A DNA stretch of 64,000 bases from Cryptomeria japonica (lineage: Eukaryota > Streptophyta > Pinopsida > Cupressales > Cupressaceae): NCBI RefSeq assembly GCF_030272615.1, contig NC_081415.1:265519925-265583924 (forward strand), written 5' to 3'. A program made the translations under genes and the position numbers. Below the pieces are notes generated by a model. The model was not told where the DNA came from. It saw nothing but the letters and a program-made list of their open reading frames with translations, and did not search any database. Positions 10,561 to 22,040 of this stretch are shown here, in pieces. How positions within the stretch are numbered: the first letter of the stretch is position 1; the number at the start of each line of letters is the position of its first letter.

Positions 10561-12535
10561 TGAGTGGATAGGACGGTCCCCTCCTGGGTAAAGGCCTTTT
10601 CCTTTTCCAATATTTCCTTAGTGGTGATCGACAACAGATTGGGGTCCCTCCAGCATCATAAGCCATTCTGTAGCCTTCCATCCGCCGCCATGGAATCGGC
10701 AGCTCTGTTTCCTTCTTTGAAGATGTGGCAGATAGTGAAGTCCTCCATCTTGACCAGGAGGCACCTGATATCCCTCAGATGGGTTCCACTCTCCACCCCG
10801 CTGATGCGTTCCCTTTGACAAAGTCAACAATGATTTGAGTCTCCTTCAATTTCCAAATGTTTTATTCCTATGGAGTTAGCCATTTTTAGACCCCAAAGGA
10901 GGGTCATTTCTTCAGCTTGAGTGGCTGTGTTATTCCTTAGGTTGCTAGCATAGGCTGCAACCATGTTCCCCAGATGGTCCCAGATGATTCCACCTCCTGC
11001 CTGACAATTGCTTTGAGCTGAACCATCAAAATTCAGTTTAAACTAGTGTAGCGTAGGGGTTGACCATCTGGTCATCTGTATCTTGTTCTTGGTACTATTG
11101 TTGAAATGATCAAAGCCAGGGGGGAGCTTCCAACAAAGAAAAATCCTTTTCTCAACCTCACTGGGAGGATAAGGGGGGATTTTCCATTTTGTAACTTGTA
11201 AATTTTCAGAGATCATCTTAAAGCAAAAGTGAGCCATAGTGTCTACGGGGGTTTCAGTGTCTCTGAAAATTTTGTTGTTTCTTTCTTTCCACGAGGCCCA
11301 GTAGACATGCGGCGGTATTTGTTTCCATAGTTGAATGATGAGGGGATGATGGGAGGGGGGGTCGAATCAAAAGAAAAAAAAATTATATCCTTCTAGAAGA
11401 CCCAACAAAGACCGCATTTCTGAAGAGTAATAGACCAAATATGAGCAGCAAAGAGACAGAGGACAAAAAGGTGGTCAATAGATTCCTCATCCACTTTACA
11501 TAGTCTACATCTGTTGGGGAGATGGAATCCCCTCTTCTTCAAGTTATCAAGCGTGAGGGTTTTACCATGCATGAGGGACCACCAGAAGAAATTGATTTTA
11601 GGGATTAGCTGAGGGTTCCAAGCTTTATTCCAGCATTCAGCATCCATAGGGTGTTTAAGGAGTTGATTGTAAGCCGATTTGACCGAGAAAGAACTCAATT
11701 GGGTCTCTTTCCAGATGAAGCTGTTTTTATTCGGGGCTAGGGGGATTCTAGTTTTTGACAATATGTGTTGCAAATCCTAAGCAAGGGGGACCAGGTTAGG
11801 TCTATTGTTGTAGATGAGAACAATGTCCTTCCAGCAAACACTTCTTGGAACCAAATAATCCGCAATATAATCCCCTAGGATACTTTTAAGGTGGTTCATG
11901 GTTTGATGGAAGCGAGTGTTGACCAAAGGCCTATCCTCCATCCAAAAGTCTACCCAGAATCTCACCTTTTTACCGTCTCCCAGCTGCCACTTCAAACCTT
12001 CTCTAACCATCACTCTTCTCTTCAGGATGTTGTTCCATAACTTGGAACCTTGGGGAAGGTCACTTGTATTCAAATTATAATATAAATGCTCCTGGTCCAG
12101 GTACTTAGCTTTGATAATGTTGCACCAGTCTGCCTAACCTTTAGCCAGAGTCCAACCAATCTTGGCAATTAGCGCCTTATTGAGGGTATTAATCTTTCTT
12201 ATGCCCAAACCCCCTAGAGATTTGGGTAAACACACGGTATCCCAATTGACCAGAGCAAGGCATTTTTTCTCTTCCAAGCCAGCCCATAAGAAGGTTTTTT
12301 GGATTTTCTCAAGTTTTTCCACCATGGTCCCTGATATTTTAAATATGGAAAGGAAGTACACTGGAATTCTCTATAGGAAGGCTATGAGAAGCTGGAGGTT
12401 CCCCGCACTACTAAGGAATTTCCCTTTCCATCCCGCAAGTTTTTTTTGCATTCTTTCCAAAATAGAGTTCCAGAAGGTGGGGGTGACTTCCTTGACCGTG
12501 AGGGGGAGACCCAGGTAGGTCCCTAGAATAGTTGT
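10557..12535 (-). pseudogene. LINE-A ORF2, 3' half: RT thumb, zinc-binding zf-RVT, RNase H
   Basis: Continuation of the LINE polyprotein from 52264. Order on the minus strand: end of RT (TYLGLPLTVKEVTPTFW; later ALVNWDTVCLPKSLGGLGIR), then the zf-RVT domain with CRLCKVDEESIDHLFVLC near 11500, then an RNase H domain. RNase H acidic residues are visible as FKLNFDGS (about 11040), QAEE, GDS and RAADSMA (about 10700), the D-E-D-D set of plant LINE RNase H. Stops occur near 12134, 12074, 11774 and 11040, and a frameshift lies just after GDS. It would reverse-transcribe and degrade element RNA, but is inactive as it stands. The frame ends STQ-stop at 10557, overlapping ORF3. Confidence 0.85.
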
Positions 12536-13973
12536 TGATGCTCTGCAAAATACCCAAAGGTTAGACTGGAATCTGTGGTCGTATAACACACAAAGACACA
12601 AGAAACAAAGATCAAGTTAGTGTTATTCAACCAAGAACTAATCTAAGCAAGCATATCAAAAGAGATACTAAGATCATGCTAACATATTTAACAAATGACA
12701 CAAATATAAGAAGGCATCTCCAAATGCCTCTTAACATGTTCTTAGCTCCTTCTCCTTTGTTCCTCTCCAAGTTCCAAAATAGTGTAGCTCTCAGCAGCTT
12801 TTTTGCACTATGGATGCTTATGGAGATTCAAGATTGTGGATGATCTCAAGCTTATGCTATGCAAGTGTAACACAAACTAATTAAACATAGTATGACAAAA
12901 GAACTAAGATTTATTTTAGTCCAAGATAATAATATATTAGTGATTTATGCTAAATGCTCTCTAAAATTCACTATAGATTAAATGCATACAAGTTTTCAAG
13001 ATCTGGATTATGAAGAAATGGGCTCTATTTATAGGAAAAAAGGAGCAATGGATGATTGAGATTGAGTAATCTCAACAAGGATCAGGATTGAATGATTTGA
13101 GATCCATGTGAGGGCTTTCAACCCAATCCCAGGATGACAAGTGTCAATGTGAGATAGGTTGAGAGGAGAGGGAATAAGCATTAAATGCTTGACATGACCT
13201 AGGAGTTAACTTGGGAGTTAAGTTCAAGGTTAGTTGAATGAATAAACTCTTTATTCAAAGAATAAAGCTTTTATCCAATGGATAAACTCTTGTGCAAAGG
13301 CAAAAGGGATAACCATGGTCAAAGCAATAAATGCTTGAGGAGACCCATGAGTGCAAGTTGAAATAACCATAAATGGTTATGTAAGAGCCATTAATGGTCA
13401 TGTAAGAGCCATTAGTGGTTTTGGAAGACTTTGGAGGTTAAATTGTTGAACACACAAAGCATTAAATGCTTTTCAAAGATTTTTAAGTCTTTGAGAAGTG
13501 ACTCCAAGTTGCTTAGGAATGTGAAAATAATTAGGGGATGGATTAGGCTAATTAGGAAGGGGTTAGAAGAATCTAGAAGGGGATTAGAAATGCAAGTGGA
13601 TTTGATGGGTGAGGGAAAATAGGATTTTTATTTAAAATAAATTAATTTATTTCAATAAATGTGTGCAAGTTGCATTTGTAGGAAAATGCAAGTGGGGGGG
13701 GGATAAATGATTTAAATAAATGTTTTATTTAATTTATTTAAAAGAGGAATAGGGGGATTTAATTAAATAAATAATATTTATTTATTTAATTGATTGTGAA
13801 TTTGGTATAATGAATTAATTAAAATAAATTCAATAATTTATTTAATTAATAGGAGAATGTTTGAAGATGAATTAATTAAATATTTAATTTAATTAACTGA
13901 TGGCTAGTGGATTTTTAATTAAATAAATAGGAAATATTCATTTAATTAAATTGGACATATTTATGTGACTACA
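12536..13973 (-). repeat. Gypsy-A 3' LTR (left copy, 1438 bp)
   Basis: Plus-strand ends are TGATGCTCTGC and GTGACTACA; the partner is 43014-44077 plus 51908-52263. The left copy has a 21-bp tandem duplication near 13380-13410 (two AAGAGCCATTA stretches, one in the partner) and lacks a CTCTC unit near 12765 that the partner carries. The 13620-13970 part is a stack of AATTAATTAAATAAAT-like runs, repeated in the partner. Confidence 0.92.
13025..13033 (-). promoter_or_regulatory. TATA box in Gypsy-A LTR
   Basis: The minus strand reads CCTATAAATAGAGCCC; the same motif is at 43508-43516 in the other LTR. It is the best candidate for the RNA polymerase II core promoter that starts element transcription. 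Confidence 0.65.
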
Positions 13974-13986
13974 TTTGCCCCTCTTT
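13974..13986 (-). other. Polypurine tract of Gypsy-A
   Basis: Directly before the 3' LTR on the minus strand the sequence is AAAGAGGGGCAAA. Such a tract resists RNase H and primes plus-strand DNA synthesis. Its position fixes the minus-strand orientation of the element. Confidence 0.75.
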
Positions 13987-14530
13987 GAGACGGTGCGTTT
14001 TATCGCGTCATTTCAAAGAAAGAAAAATAGATGTGAAGAAATGCCCCATAAAATGTAAATTTAATGGGTGGCATGCCCCCTCGAGAGATGGGCCGAAAAA
14101 TTTCAAAAAAAACGAGCGATCTCTTAAAAAAGAATGAAAATTGGCAGAGTGATAGAAGAGAAGTTAGCAATACGGGTGAAAAATAGAAGAAATTGGAGGA
14201 AAAAAGGAGAAATGGGAGGCTCGGAAAATTCACGGGGACCATAGCAGTGAGCGAGGGAAAGTTATGGTGACGGCAAAGGGTTTATATGGGGAGAAAGGGG
14301 TGAAAACAGGATCATTTGTTACCGTGACCATTGTGAATTCAGAGCTCTAATAGTGACCTTTTAGAGGAGTGAGCAGCAATCAGGATTCCAGTACCCATTG
14401 TAGAGCACTGTTTCGAGCGAGTCCGGTGATTCCAGCAGCCAGACGACTACGGACTAGCAGTACACAAATTTGAAAATTTAAATTTTACACATTTTTGTCA
14501 TGTTTTTTGCTGAGTCCAAGTTGAGTCAAG
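13987..14530. other. Gypsy-A non-coding stretch next to 3' LTR
   Basis: No ORF that I can support. The segment is GA-rich on the plus strand (14020-14330) and would lie upstream of the antisense ORF, so a plus-strand promoter for that ORF might lie here or in the LTR. No clear TATA box was identified. Confidence 0.5.
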
Positions 14531-14850
14531 ACAATAGCACTGAAACTATGTTTTAGCGCTTTTGTCCAATTAACTAGCGCTTTTGTGTCGCAATGGCGCT
14601 ATTGAGCTGTTGTTTGAGCGCTTGTGCAAAGTTGAGCGCTATTGTATACAGGTTTAAGCGCTATTGTTTGTTTAGCACTATGGAGGGGTCAATTGAGCGC
14701 TTTTGTCTTTAAGCATCGCTATTGCATAGGTCTTGTAGCGCTTTTGCAATTTGAGCGCTTTTGTAGGGTTGATTAAGTGCTTTTGTTAGGGGTTTAGCAC
14801 TTTTGTGTAGAAAGTAGTGCTATTTTTTGTAAGATAGTGTTTTTGTTTAG
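14531..14850 (+). repeat. AGCGCT-core motif array ahead of antisense ORF
   Basis: About sixteen degenerate copies of AGCGCTTTTGT or AGCGCTATTGT, spaced roughly 15-30 bases. Exact AGCGCTTTTG copies occur near 14555, 14575, 14696, 14738 and 14754, with decayed forms AGCACT and AGTGCT. AGCGCT is its own reverse complement, but the following TTTTGT or TATTGT tail gives it a direction, here plus. The same motif fills the sense leaders of Gypsy-A (42685-42925) and Gypsy-D (58020-58290). Confidence 0.85.
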
Positions 14851-15089
14851 GAAAATAGATGCCCGAGTTTGTATGAACAAAAATCTCCCAATGTCAATGA
14901 TGGATGAATAGGGATGTGAAGTGAGAGTTGTTTTGAACCATAGTAGTCCTGATGAGACTTAGGTCATTACGATAAATGCCTGTTGAAGTCTAGGTGTGCC
15001 ATGATTGCTTACCTATTGAGACCCGAAGATACTTGATCAAAGTATCTAATGATAGTCTAGGTTTAAACTTAAGAAAGTTTGAAAATAAA

Positions 15090-15290
15090 AAAACTGATGA
15101 TGATTGATTGATGCTCGTGTGTGGGAGGATATACGCGTGTTACAACTGCGCGAGAGACATCCAACGACACAAGGGTTACAGGTTCAACTGACTGAGGCTT
15201 AGATTGATTGTATTGCAGCGACTGAGCTATATGAAGTGATACACATGCCCGTGATTCAGATGAATCACGGTTTGATTACAACTTTGGTAG
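15090..15290 (+). pseudogene. Antisense plant-mobile-domain ORF, 5' part
   Basis: The start of a plant mobile domain (PMD, aminotransferase-like family) ORF running opposite to Gypsy-A. In frame with the 28533-30371 part it reads through WEDIRVLQLRERHP, a TAG stop at 15200-15202, then ELYEVIHMPVIQMNHGLITT up to the Gypsy-B insertion point. With one GGTAG copy removed the frame continues LVECWHSETCTFHL, the expected PMD core. The true start is not resolved: a TGA lies in frame just upstream, near 15105. The function of PMD proteins in retroelements is not known; related host proteins act in transposon silencing and development. Confidence 0.75.
15286..15290. repeat. Left target duplication of Gypsy-B (GGTAG)
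   Basis: GGTAG here matches GGTAG at 28528-28532 exactly. Five bases is the normal duplication length for LTR elements. Confidence 0.92.
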
Positions 15291-18200
15291 TGTTGAACCC
15301 TTAAAAATTAAATTTTTTAAGGTTCCAGATTCATACCAGGAAGCAAATCTCTCTTTGCAATTATTTAGATCAAGTATCTATTCTACTCCGAGTTCCCTGC
15401 AACTTACTTTTCCAGGTATGTATATGGTTGCAAATATAGAATCAAGCCAGGTACGTCTTTTTGAACCATAACTTCTTCTCATCTGAACTCTGTTATGTAA
15501 AATTAATTATTCCTCTGTATTTTATGTATATATGAGGACCTATGTTTCAAATTTCAAATCCATACGATATGGTTTGATATGTTTTAAAAGGCTAATCTAA
15601 ATACAATTTCTTCAAATTTGCAATATACAATTTCAAAATTTTGTCAAAATGATTATAGTAGAATACTAATAAATTTCTTTTTGCAGGAGTATCACACTGA
15701 ATGTTACTTAGGAAGTTTTTAATTTTGAATATTTTATTTTTCCTCTAATTAATATTATAGTATTTAAATTATTTGTGTTACATGAAATTATATGATGCTT
15801 TTAAAAATAACACAATTTTTAGGCTTGTATAATGTGCAGGGTTATTACAAAAAGAAATAAAAGATTTAAAAAGTTTTGAAAAGGATCAATGAGTTTGTTT
15901 CAAATGATTAAAGTACCAATATTTGATTGGTAGAATATATACTTTTGAATCATTTCAGTAAATGATTTAAATATATAGTATAAAAGCATCTTTTGGAGTA
16001 TACGTTCAAATCTTTTAAACAAAAGATTTAAAGTATTATAAGGGAGGTAAAAAGAATTTATCTTACAAGGTGAAATATTAAATCTTTTTTAAAAAAAGTG
16101 ATTGAGATGCATTGGAGCCCAATGAGTAAAATACATCAAACATTGGCATAAGATTTTGGATGGGTAAGTTCCAATGAAGGAAGATTTCCTTGCTGACCAG
16201 TTACCATTAGTTTGGTGTTATCCACCATTGGATTTCGAACAACTTTGTCCCTCCTCTATTCTTACAGTTTGATATATTGGTTTTATTTCATGGCGATAAT
16301 TTAAATAAACAAAGTATAACTGAAATGATGGTGAAGTAATTAGAAAGGGAAGTAAGTAAATTTTGTTGTTGTTCAAAAGACGAATCACGTTTTTAATTGT
16401 ACAATAGAGTTTTGAAGCTGTTTTGGGGCTCTAAATGATTGTTTGTGGTGGTAAAAAGGCTTTCAGACCTTGTCCCATGGTTAAAAGATAAATTTGCTAT
16501 AGATTTACATGTTTTTGAGGTGCTGGCAAGCCCAAAAACGTCCAAAACTTTTCAAAAATGGCCAGCAGAAAATATTTGAAGTGGTTGAGTGGTCATTGGA
16601 AGTTTATGTGCATTGGCAAAAAACTAAATGGTGGAAACTTGGATAGCTAATATTTTTGATAAAAATTCTACTATTAGAGTGGATCCATGGTGTTTATTAG
16701 TAGATAACAGACTTGGATGGGAGAAGGCATTTATGAAAAATGACCGTGCAGTGAGAGGTATGTTGCTGGCTTTTGTTTCTTCAGTACACACAGCCAATGT
16801 TGCTGTACTCAAACTATCCCAACCCTAATCCCATCAGGCATCGGGTTAACATAAAAATATCATTGGGGTAATTAAAAATATGCCTCCCCGATAGTGCAAG
16901 TTATCCGAATGAGCTTGAGGATATTTTATTCTTTAACTTACACGGACACTGGAAGTATCCTTTACTTAAATTTTTAATTTAATATTTTAATATTGCAATT
17001 CATCATTTGCAAAATCACTTTGGTAAATAAAGACTTATTTATAACATTTGACATGATAGTCTTTTGATATTATCCTTTTTTGAGAAATTATAAAGGGATA
17101 TATTTTATCATAAGGAAAATTGCATTTTGCAAGTTCTCTTACCATGAATAATGTTTTTAACTCATGATGACCTAATATATTTTAACATTATATTATTATT
17201 ATTTGCTTGTAAATATTTTCACCCTAAGTGAATAAATGATACATGTATATATTAGGGTTGATTTTAATTTATATGCAGGGACTTTTATCAAAGTTTGCAA
17301 ATGAGGAGCTTAAGCAAGAGCAGAAGTTGAGTTTTATCAAAGTAAAAGATTATAAAGAATATCATTAAAACTTTATTTAGTGTGCATTTTAGGGATTCAA
17401 ATGTAATTATCTTGTAAACCAAAGGCTGTGTCCTTTGGAAAAACAACTGTCTATAACTCCCTCCTGTATGCGAAAGGGTGTGTCCTTTCACATATGTCTT
17501 TTGGATCAGGTATTTATAGGGAGTCTTTTTCAATTAAAAAAAGGAACAATTCACAAAGGGTCATGCTGCTGGCTAGGGCTAAAGGCAATATTTACTAGAA
17601 AGGTCTGTAAGAAAAGGAAGCATTCATTTTGAGCAATCACTGTGTAATGGAGTATATGTAAGTGCAGCTATTGTATGCATTCACTCTCTAGAAATTAATA
17701 TACAAGATCCGTTGTTTCAATTCCAGAATTCGTGTATACTGTTGTGTTGGTGAATTTCATTTTGTCCTCTTGATAAATCTGATAAAGGGTTTAATATAGT
17801 GTGCCACCACAAGTTGTTATAATTGAATATAGGATTTGCTTCTTCATGTTCTTATACCACTTAATAGAACCTTTGTATTGATAGTCTTGTGTTACAAGTT
17901 GTTTGAAAACTGTCTCAAGAGTTTAATCGAATTATTTGTCCACAAAGTATCGTGTATATTCCTGGATAGAGGCATTGGTCTGTCATTTATTTATGAGATT
18001 TTGATTTGTATGCATAAGGTCCTCACAGAGAAACATTCTTCTGAGCCTTATATGATCTAATTTGTACATATTACTTTTAAATTCTGAAGGCGTTTATTTT
18101 CAAAATTAAAATCACAATCTTTTCTTTCTTAAAAATATTCAGCAACCAAGTATTCTAAAGCACATAATAAAGCAAATTTGCATAACATTCTCTTGCCTGT

Positions 18201-18405
18201 TTTGTGAAATTGCTAAGTTATCTTCCACTATAAATAATCTCTTTTGTGCTTGAGAGGAAGGTGTACCCGCCTAGGTTCAGTGGAGCCTGAAGTGCAGAGG
18301 GATTTGGTCTTCGACCATCCCTGTTCGTTGGCCAAGGCTGATTGGATTTCCTAAGGAGTTAGCAAGTTTTTTGGGTTTTCCAATCTGCAGTTTTGGGCAC
18401 CAACA
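15291..18405 (+). repeat. Gypsy-B 5' LTR (3115 bp)
   Basis: Starts TGTTGAACCCTTAAAAATTA and ends GGGCACCAACA. Compared with the 3' LTR it has about 65 extra bases near 17187-17252 (a TATTATTATTATTTG stretch onward), plus scattered substitutions. A 66-codon ORF at 16628-16828 is also in the other LTR, but that follows from LTR identity. Confidence 0.93.
18229..18235 (+). promoter_or_regulatory. TATA box in Gypsy-B 5' LTR
   Basis: CCACTATAAATAATCTC lies about 175 bases before the LTR end and is repeated at 28351-28357. Transcription would start some 30 bases downstream, leaving a short R-U5. Confidence 0.65.
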
Positions 18406-18408
18406 GAT

Positions 18409-18425
18409 TGGTGACTCTGCTGGGG
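18409..18425 (+). other. Primer-binding site of Gypsy-B
   Basis: TGGTGACTCTGCTGGGG begins three bases after the LTR end, the right place and form (TGG first) for pairing with a tRNA 3' CCA end. The tRNA was not identified. Confidence 0.7.
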
Positions 18426-18581
18426 ACTTGTTCAATAGAAGTTTTCAAAATCTCTGGTAGAAGGATTTAGGCCCTGCTGGATGGAAGAACCCAGAGGATC
18501 AATAAGAAGAAATCATATTCCTCTTAGGAGGTGGCGACTCTACCAATATAACTTTTAGAAAGTATCCTGAGACCTGGATAA

Positions 18582-20231
18582 ATGAACGGAAGGAGATCTT
18601 TGAATCACAGGAAGGAAGCCTTTGCACAGTTGAGTCCCAAGAAGAAGTATTATAAGAAAAAGGATCCCATACTAGAAATGGCTCATGGTACTTATAAACA
18701 ATTTCTTGGGAGAGAAGAATGTTCCACATCAACATATATCCCCTATAATGACATGCATGAAAATCCTTTCTTCAATGAAAATCAAAAAGATAAAAATCCT
18801 CAGTATGAGGAACATCTAACTGAAAAAGAAAAGAAGAATAAGCAATGGGATGCAATAATCCTCCAAATGGATGACCTGGGTGGAGATAAAGTTGAAATGG
18901 CAAGGGCAATGAAAAGACAACTGGATGAGATACTCAAGAGGTTGGGGGTGAAAAGGGAACATCTGTATTGCACTGATACAAGTTCGAGTGATCCAACCAG
19001 TAGTGGTACGAGCAGAACATCAACCCCAAAGTATAGCCCACCGCACATGAGAAATTTTGAGAAGAATACAACCAATGAAGAAGGACCATGGAGGAACAAT
19101 GGTAGGTGGAGAAATGTGCATAGTGAGTATTATCAAAATGATGTGAGTAATAATGAAAATAATAGAAATCATCATGATAATAATAATACAAATATCAAGG
19201 ATGTAAATAATCGATCTGACAATAATGGCTATAACTGGGGAGGTAATAATAGAGGTTACAATGCAAACTATGGTGGTAATTATAATAATGGAAATGGGAA
19301 TGGTAACAACAATTGGAATAATGGAAATAACAACAATAGTAATAACAGTAATGGCAATGGTTATAATGGTAACTACAATTACAATGGTGGTGGAAATAAT
19401 GGCAATCATGGCAATAATGGTGGTAATCATAATGGAAGAAACATAAATAATCAAAATAATAACAGTCATCACAAGCCACCCATGACCATTGAGAGATATA
19501 GGCAGTTAGATTTCATTGGCATAGTCGGTCATCCAAACCACATATCAAATGACTTGAGAAATGCTATTCCTAAATTCACTGGGAATGGAACAAATACTAC
19601 TAAACAACACATTATGAATGTTAAAAATACCATTGAAGAGTTCGAAATTCCACATGAGGATGTCTTCATGAAGTTGTTTGTTCAATCTCTGACACAAGAT
19701 GTCGGGGAATGGTATCGAAGTCTACCTGACAGGAGCATCAGTAGTTGGCAGGAATTTGTTACTTTATTTTTGGAGGAGTTTGGTGATCATAATAATCCCT
19801 CATTTGCTTCTCATGAATTGACCAGTATCAAGAAAAATCAAAATGAATCTGTATTTGAATTCAATAAGAGGTTTAATAAGGTTCTGAATAAAATTCCTCG
19901 AGATATTAGACCTGTTGATTCTTTCTTGATTAACTTTTATATAAGTGCATTTGACAGCAAAACACACTATGAGATTTTGTCTCATAAACCTGCCATAGTG
20001 CAGCAAGCCTATAAAGTAGCCAATACAATAGAAAATAATAGAAAGGCTGCTGGAAGAGTGGGAAAAAGGGAAGACCCTAATTTGTACAATCCACGAGCCC
20101 CTAAAAGGGATGATTTTGGTCAAATCATGGATATGCTCAAAGGTTTGAAAGACAAATAGAATCAGAATGAGAAGTCTCAGTCATATAGAAACAATAGGCC
20201 TACAAATTTTAATAGGCCCAGGCTCCATGAC
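18582..20231 (+). pseudogene. gag: Gypsy-B Gag with Asn/Gly-rich region
   Basis: The structural protein that would form the virus-like particle. The ATG at 18582 opens a 525-codon frame; a TAG at 20157-20159 interrupts what is otherwise one frame into pol. Residues 1-180 are charged, with a helical stretch near residues 85-125. Residues about 185-305 are Asn/Gly-rich low-complexity sequence (for example NNGNGNGNNNWNNGNNNNSN), resembling prion-like domains. Residues 315-500 form a retrotransposon Gag capsid-like domain (FVQSLTQDVGEWYRSLPDRS; SSWQEFVTLFLEEFGD). Such a long Asn-rich insert is unusual for plant Gag. Minus-strand ORFs here are shadows of the AAT/GGT repeats. Confidence 0.85.
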
Positions 20232-20699
20232 ATGTCATACAACACATCTTGGAAGGATGGTAAGCCGGTTAAGCCAAGCATAAATAAAGAAACTCCCGAT
20301 CCACTAAAACTGGAAAATAATCTTGTTGAGGATATCCCATGGTGTAATGTATGTAATCTTCCCCATTTTGAAGAAAAGTGCATGATTGCATTGAGTTTGA
20401 ATGAAAATCAACCCGAGGAAGATGAATATCAACCCACTGTCAATGTATTATCATTTGAACCTATGTGGGGTAAAGATGAAGATTCCTCAAAAGGAGAGTA
20501 TTATTCAAATATGCATAGGATGAGGTACAATCCACAATACAGTGTTCAACAAGTCTTCACAGATGATGAGGATGACAGTGTAGCATTGAGGAAGTTGTTT
20601 CAAAGCAAAGAAACAGATACACTCTTAAGGAACCTATTAGAAGAGGAAAAGAGGGCCTTCACAGTTGTTGTTATAGCTCGAGCTAAAAGTAACTACTAG
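20232..20699 (+). pseudogene. Gypsy-B Gag C-terminus with zinc-knuckle-like motif
   Basis: In frame with Gag after the 20157 stop and closed by TAG at 20697-20699. A zinc-knuckle-like CNVCNLPHFEEKC (C-x2-C-x3-H-x4-C, one residue shorter than the standard spacing) is at about 20347-20385 and would bind RNA. An acidic linker follows (for example FTDDEDDSVALRKLFQSKE). It leads into the protease. Confidence 0.7.
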
Positions 20700-22040
20700 T
20701 TGAGAAACAGAATAGTGAATGATGATCAAGGAAAGCCTGCAAGTATCTTTGCTAAAGTGCGGAAGCCAGAAGTGAACAAGGAGGCTGAAAGCAAAAAGGC
20801 AAAGGAGACCAGGGATGAACTAGCAAAGCAGATTGATGCACCAAAATTTGTCAAACCTGCTGATAAAAAGCAAATCATTAAATCCTCAACTTCTGGAACC
20901 TTCATGTCACAAGCTTTGTCACAGGTAAAAATTTCTATGCCTCTGTTAGAAGTGATGAAGTATCCTAAATACAAAGGGGAGACCTTGAAAATTATATCCA
21001 ATGTTGGTGATAACAGTAAGGATGTTTCTAAAACTAAAAATGATCCTCCAGTGGTATATTTAGGAACATCTATTACTAAGAATTTGAATCAGGTAGATCC
21101 TTTTTATCTGACATTATTGATAAATAACAAAATGGTGAAGAACTGTATGATAGACTCAGGGGCTACGGTGAACATTATGCCAGAGGATGTCATGACAGAA
21201 CTTGGCATGCAGGTTGACACTCCATATGGGAAGTGTTATGCCATGGACAACAGATCAGTACCTATGGTGGGAATTATGAAAGATGTGGAGTTCAGGTTTC
21301 CAGCTTGCCCTGATACCACATACAAAACAGACATCACAGTGGTCCAAGTCCAAGCAAATTATGGAATGCTATTATCCTGTCAATGGTCCAATCTGGTTGG
21401 GGGACATGTTCAGCTAGATCTATCTTATGCCACTATACTTGTGAAAGGAGCAGAGGTGAGAATCAACTGGGTGCCTAGATCACCATACCTTATTGAAGAA
21501 GTTGATCCAGAGGAGATGACATGTTTCTGCCATACAGACATGGACAACTTCCAGGTAAGTATATCTAAACCTTGTAATGTTTCAATTTTAGAAAAAGTAG
21601 TTAAAAGGGATAAAGATCTCTTATGGAAAATGCATTTTGATGGTGCATGCAGTAAGGAAGGAAATGGAGCGGGTGTAGTTTTCATTTCACCAAATGGAAA
21701 AACATTTAAATATTCTTTTCTGCTTGCATTTGAATGTACAAACAATGTTACTGAATATGAAGCTTTATTATTAGGCCTTAAAATTGCAAACAAGCATGGT
21801 ATAAAATTATTAATGGCTTATGGTGATTCAGAACTTGTAGTTCAGCAAGTAAGAGGAAAATTTATTGCTAAAAATGAAAAATTAAGAAATTATAGAAATG
21901 AAGTGTGGGATTCAATTGAGTTTCTTGATGCTTTCTCTATTAATTGGACAGAAAGGTTTAACAATATTATTGCAAATTTTATGGCTAACTTGGCTGTTAA
22001 GCATAATGATATTCCTTTTGATGACATTACTCAAGTTTAG
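20700..22040 (+). pseudogene. pol: Gypsy-B protease and upstream archaeal-type RNase H
   Basis: A 446-codon stretch in the gag frame, ended by TAG at 22038-22040. Around 21145 the aspartic protease site MIDSGATVNIMP is visible with the canonical DSGA. From about 21625 a complete RNase H fold follows: KMHFDGACSKEGNGAGV (first Asp), ECTNNVTEYEALLLGLK (Glu), YGDSELVVQQV (Asp), and IIANFMANLAV at the end, where a final Asp is expected but Asn is seen. This is the archaeal/plant-type RNase H that Tat elements carry in addition to the gypsy one. Here it precedes RT, whereas in the Tat elements I know it sits between RNase H and integrase. Confidence 0.85.

Larger units (their letters stand above)
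8485..12535 (-). mobile_element. LINE-A, 3' half (other half at 52264-56131)
   Basis: This is the 3' half of an L1-type LINE whose 5' half lies 40 kb away at 52264-56131. The reverse transcriptase domain is split at 12535/52264 by Gypsy-A. When one 5-bp target copy is removed, the frame runs from RT sequence on the right into TYLGLPL on the left, the usual conserved next motif. The reconstructed element is about 7.9 kb, longer than usual plant L1s, because two ORFs and a 290-bp tail follow ORF2. The tail reads TTATCAAAA before the target duplication, a weak A-rich end. Confidence 0.7.

Noticed and set aside
13974-15290. Idea that this segment is a separate plus-strand element with its own leader
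   Set aside because: It is bounded by the Gypsy-A polypurine tract and LTR on one side and continues in frame into the PMD ORF across Gypsy-B, so it belongs to Gypsy-A. No extra LTR or duplication was found.
16628-16828. 66-codon ORF also found at 26816-27016
   Set aside because: The pair lies at the same place in the two LTRs of Gypsy-B; conservation follows from LTR identity and needs no coding function.
19020-19479. Minus-strand ORFs rich in Ile/Thr and His/Tyr
   Set aside because: Complement of the AAT/GGT repeats encoding the Asn/Gly-rich Gag region.
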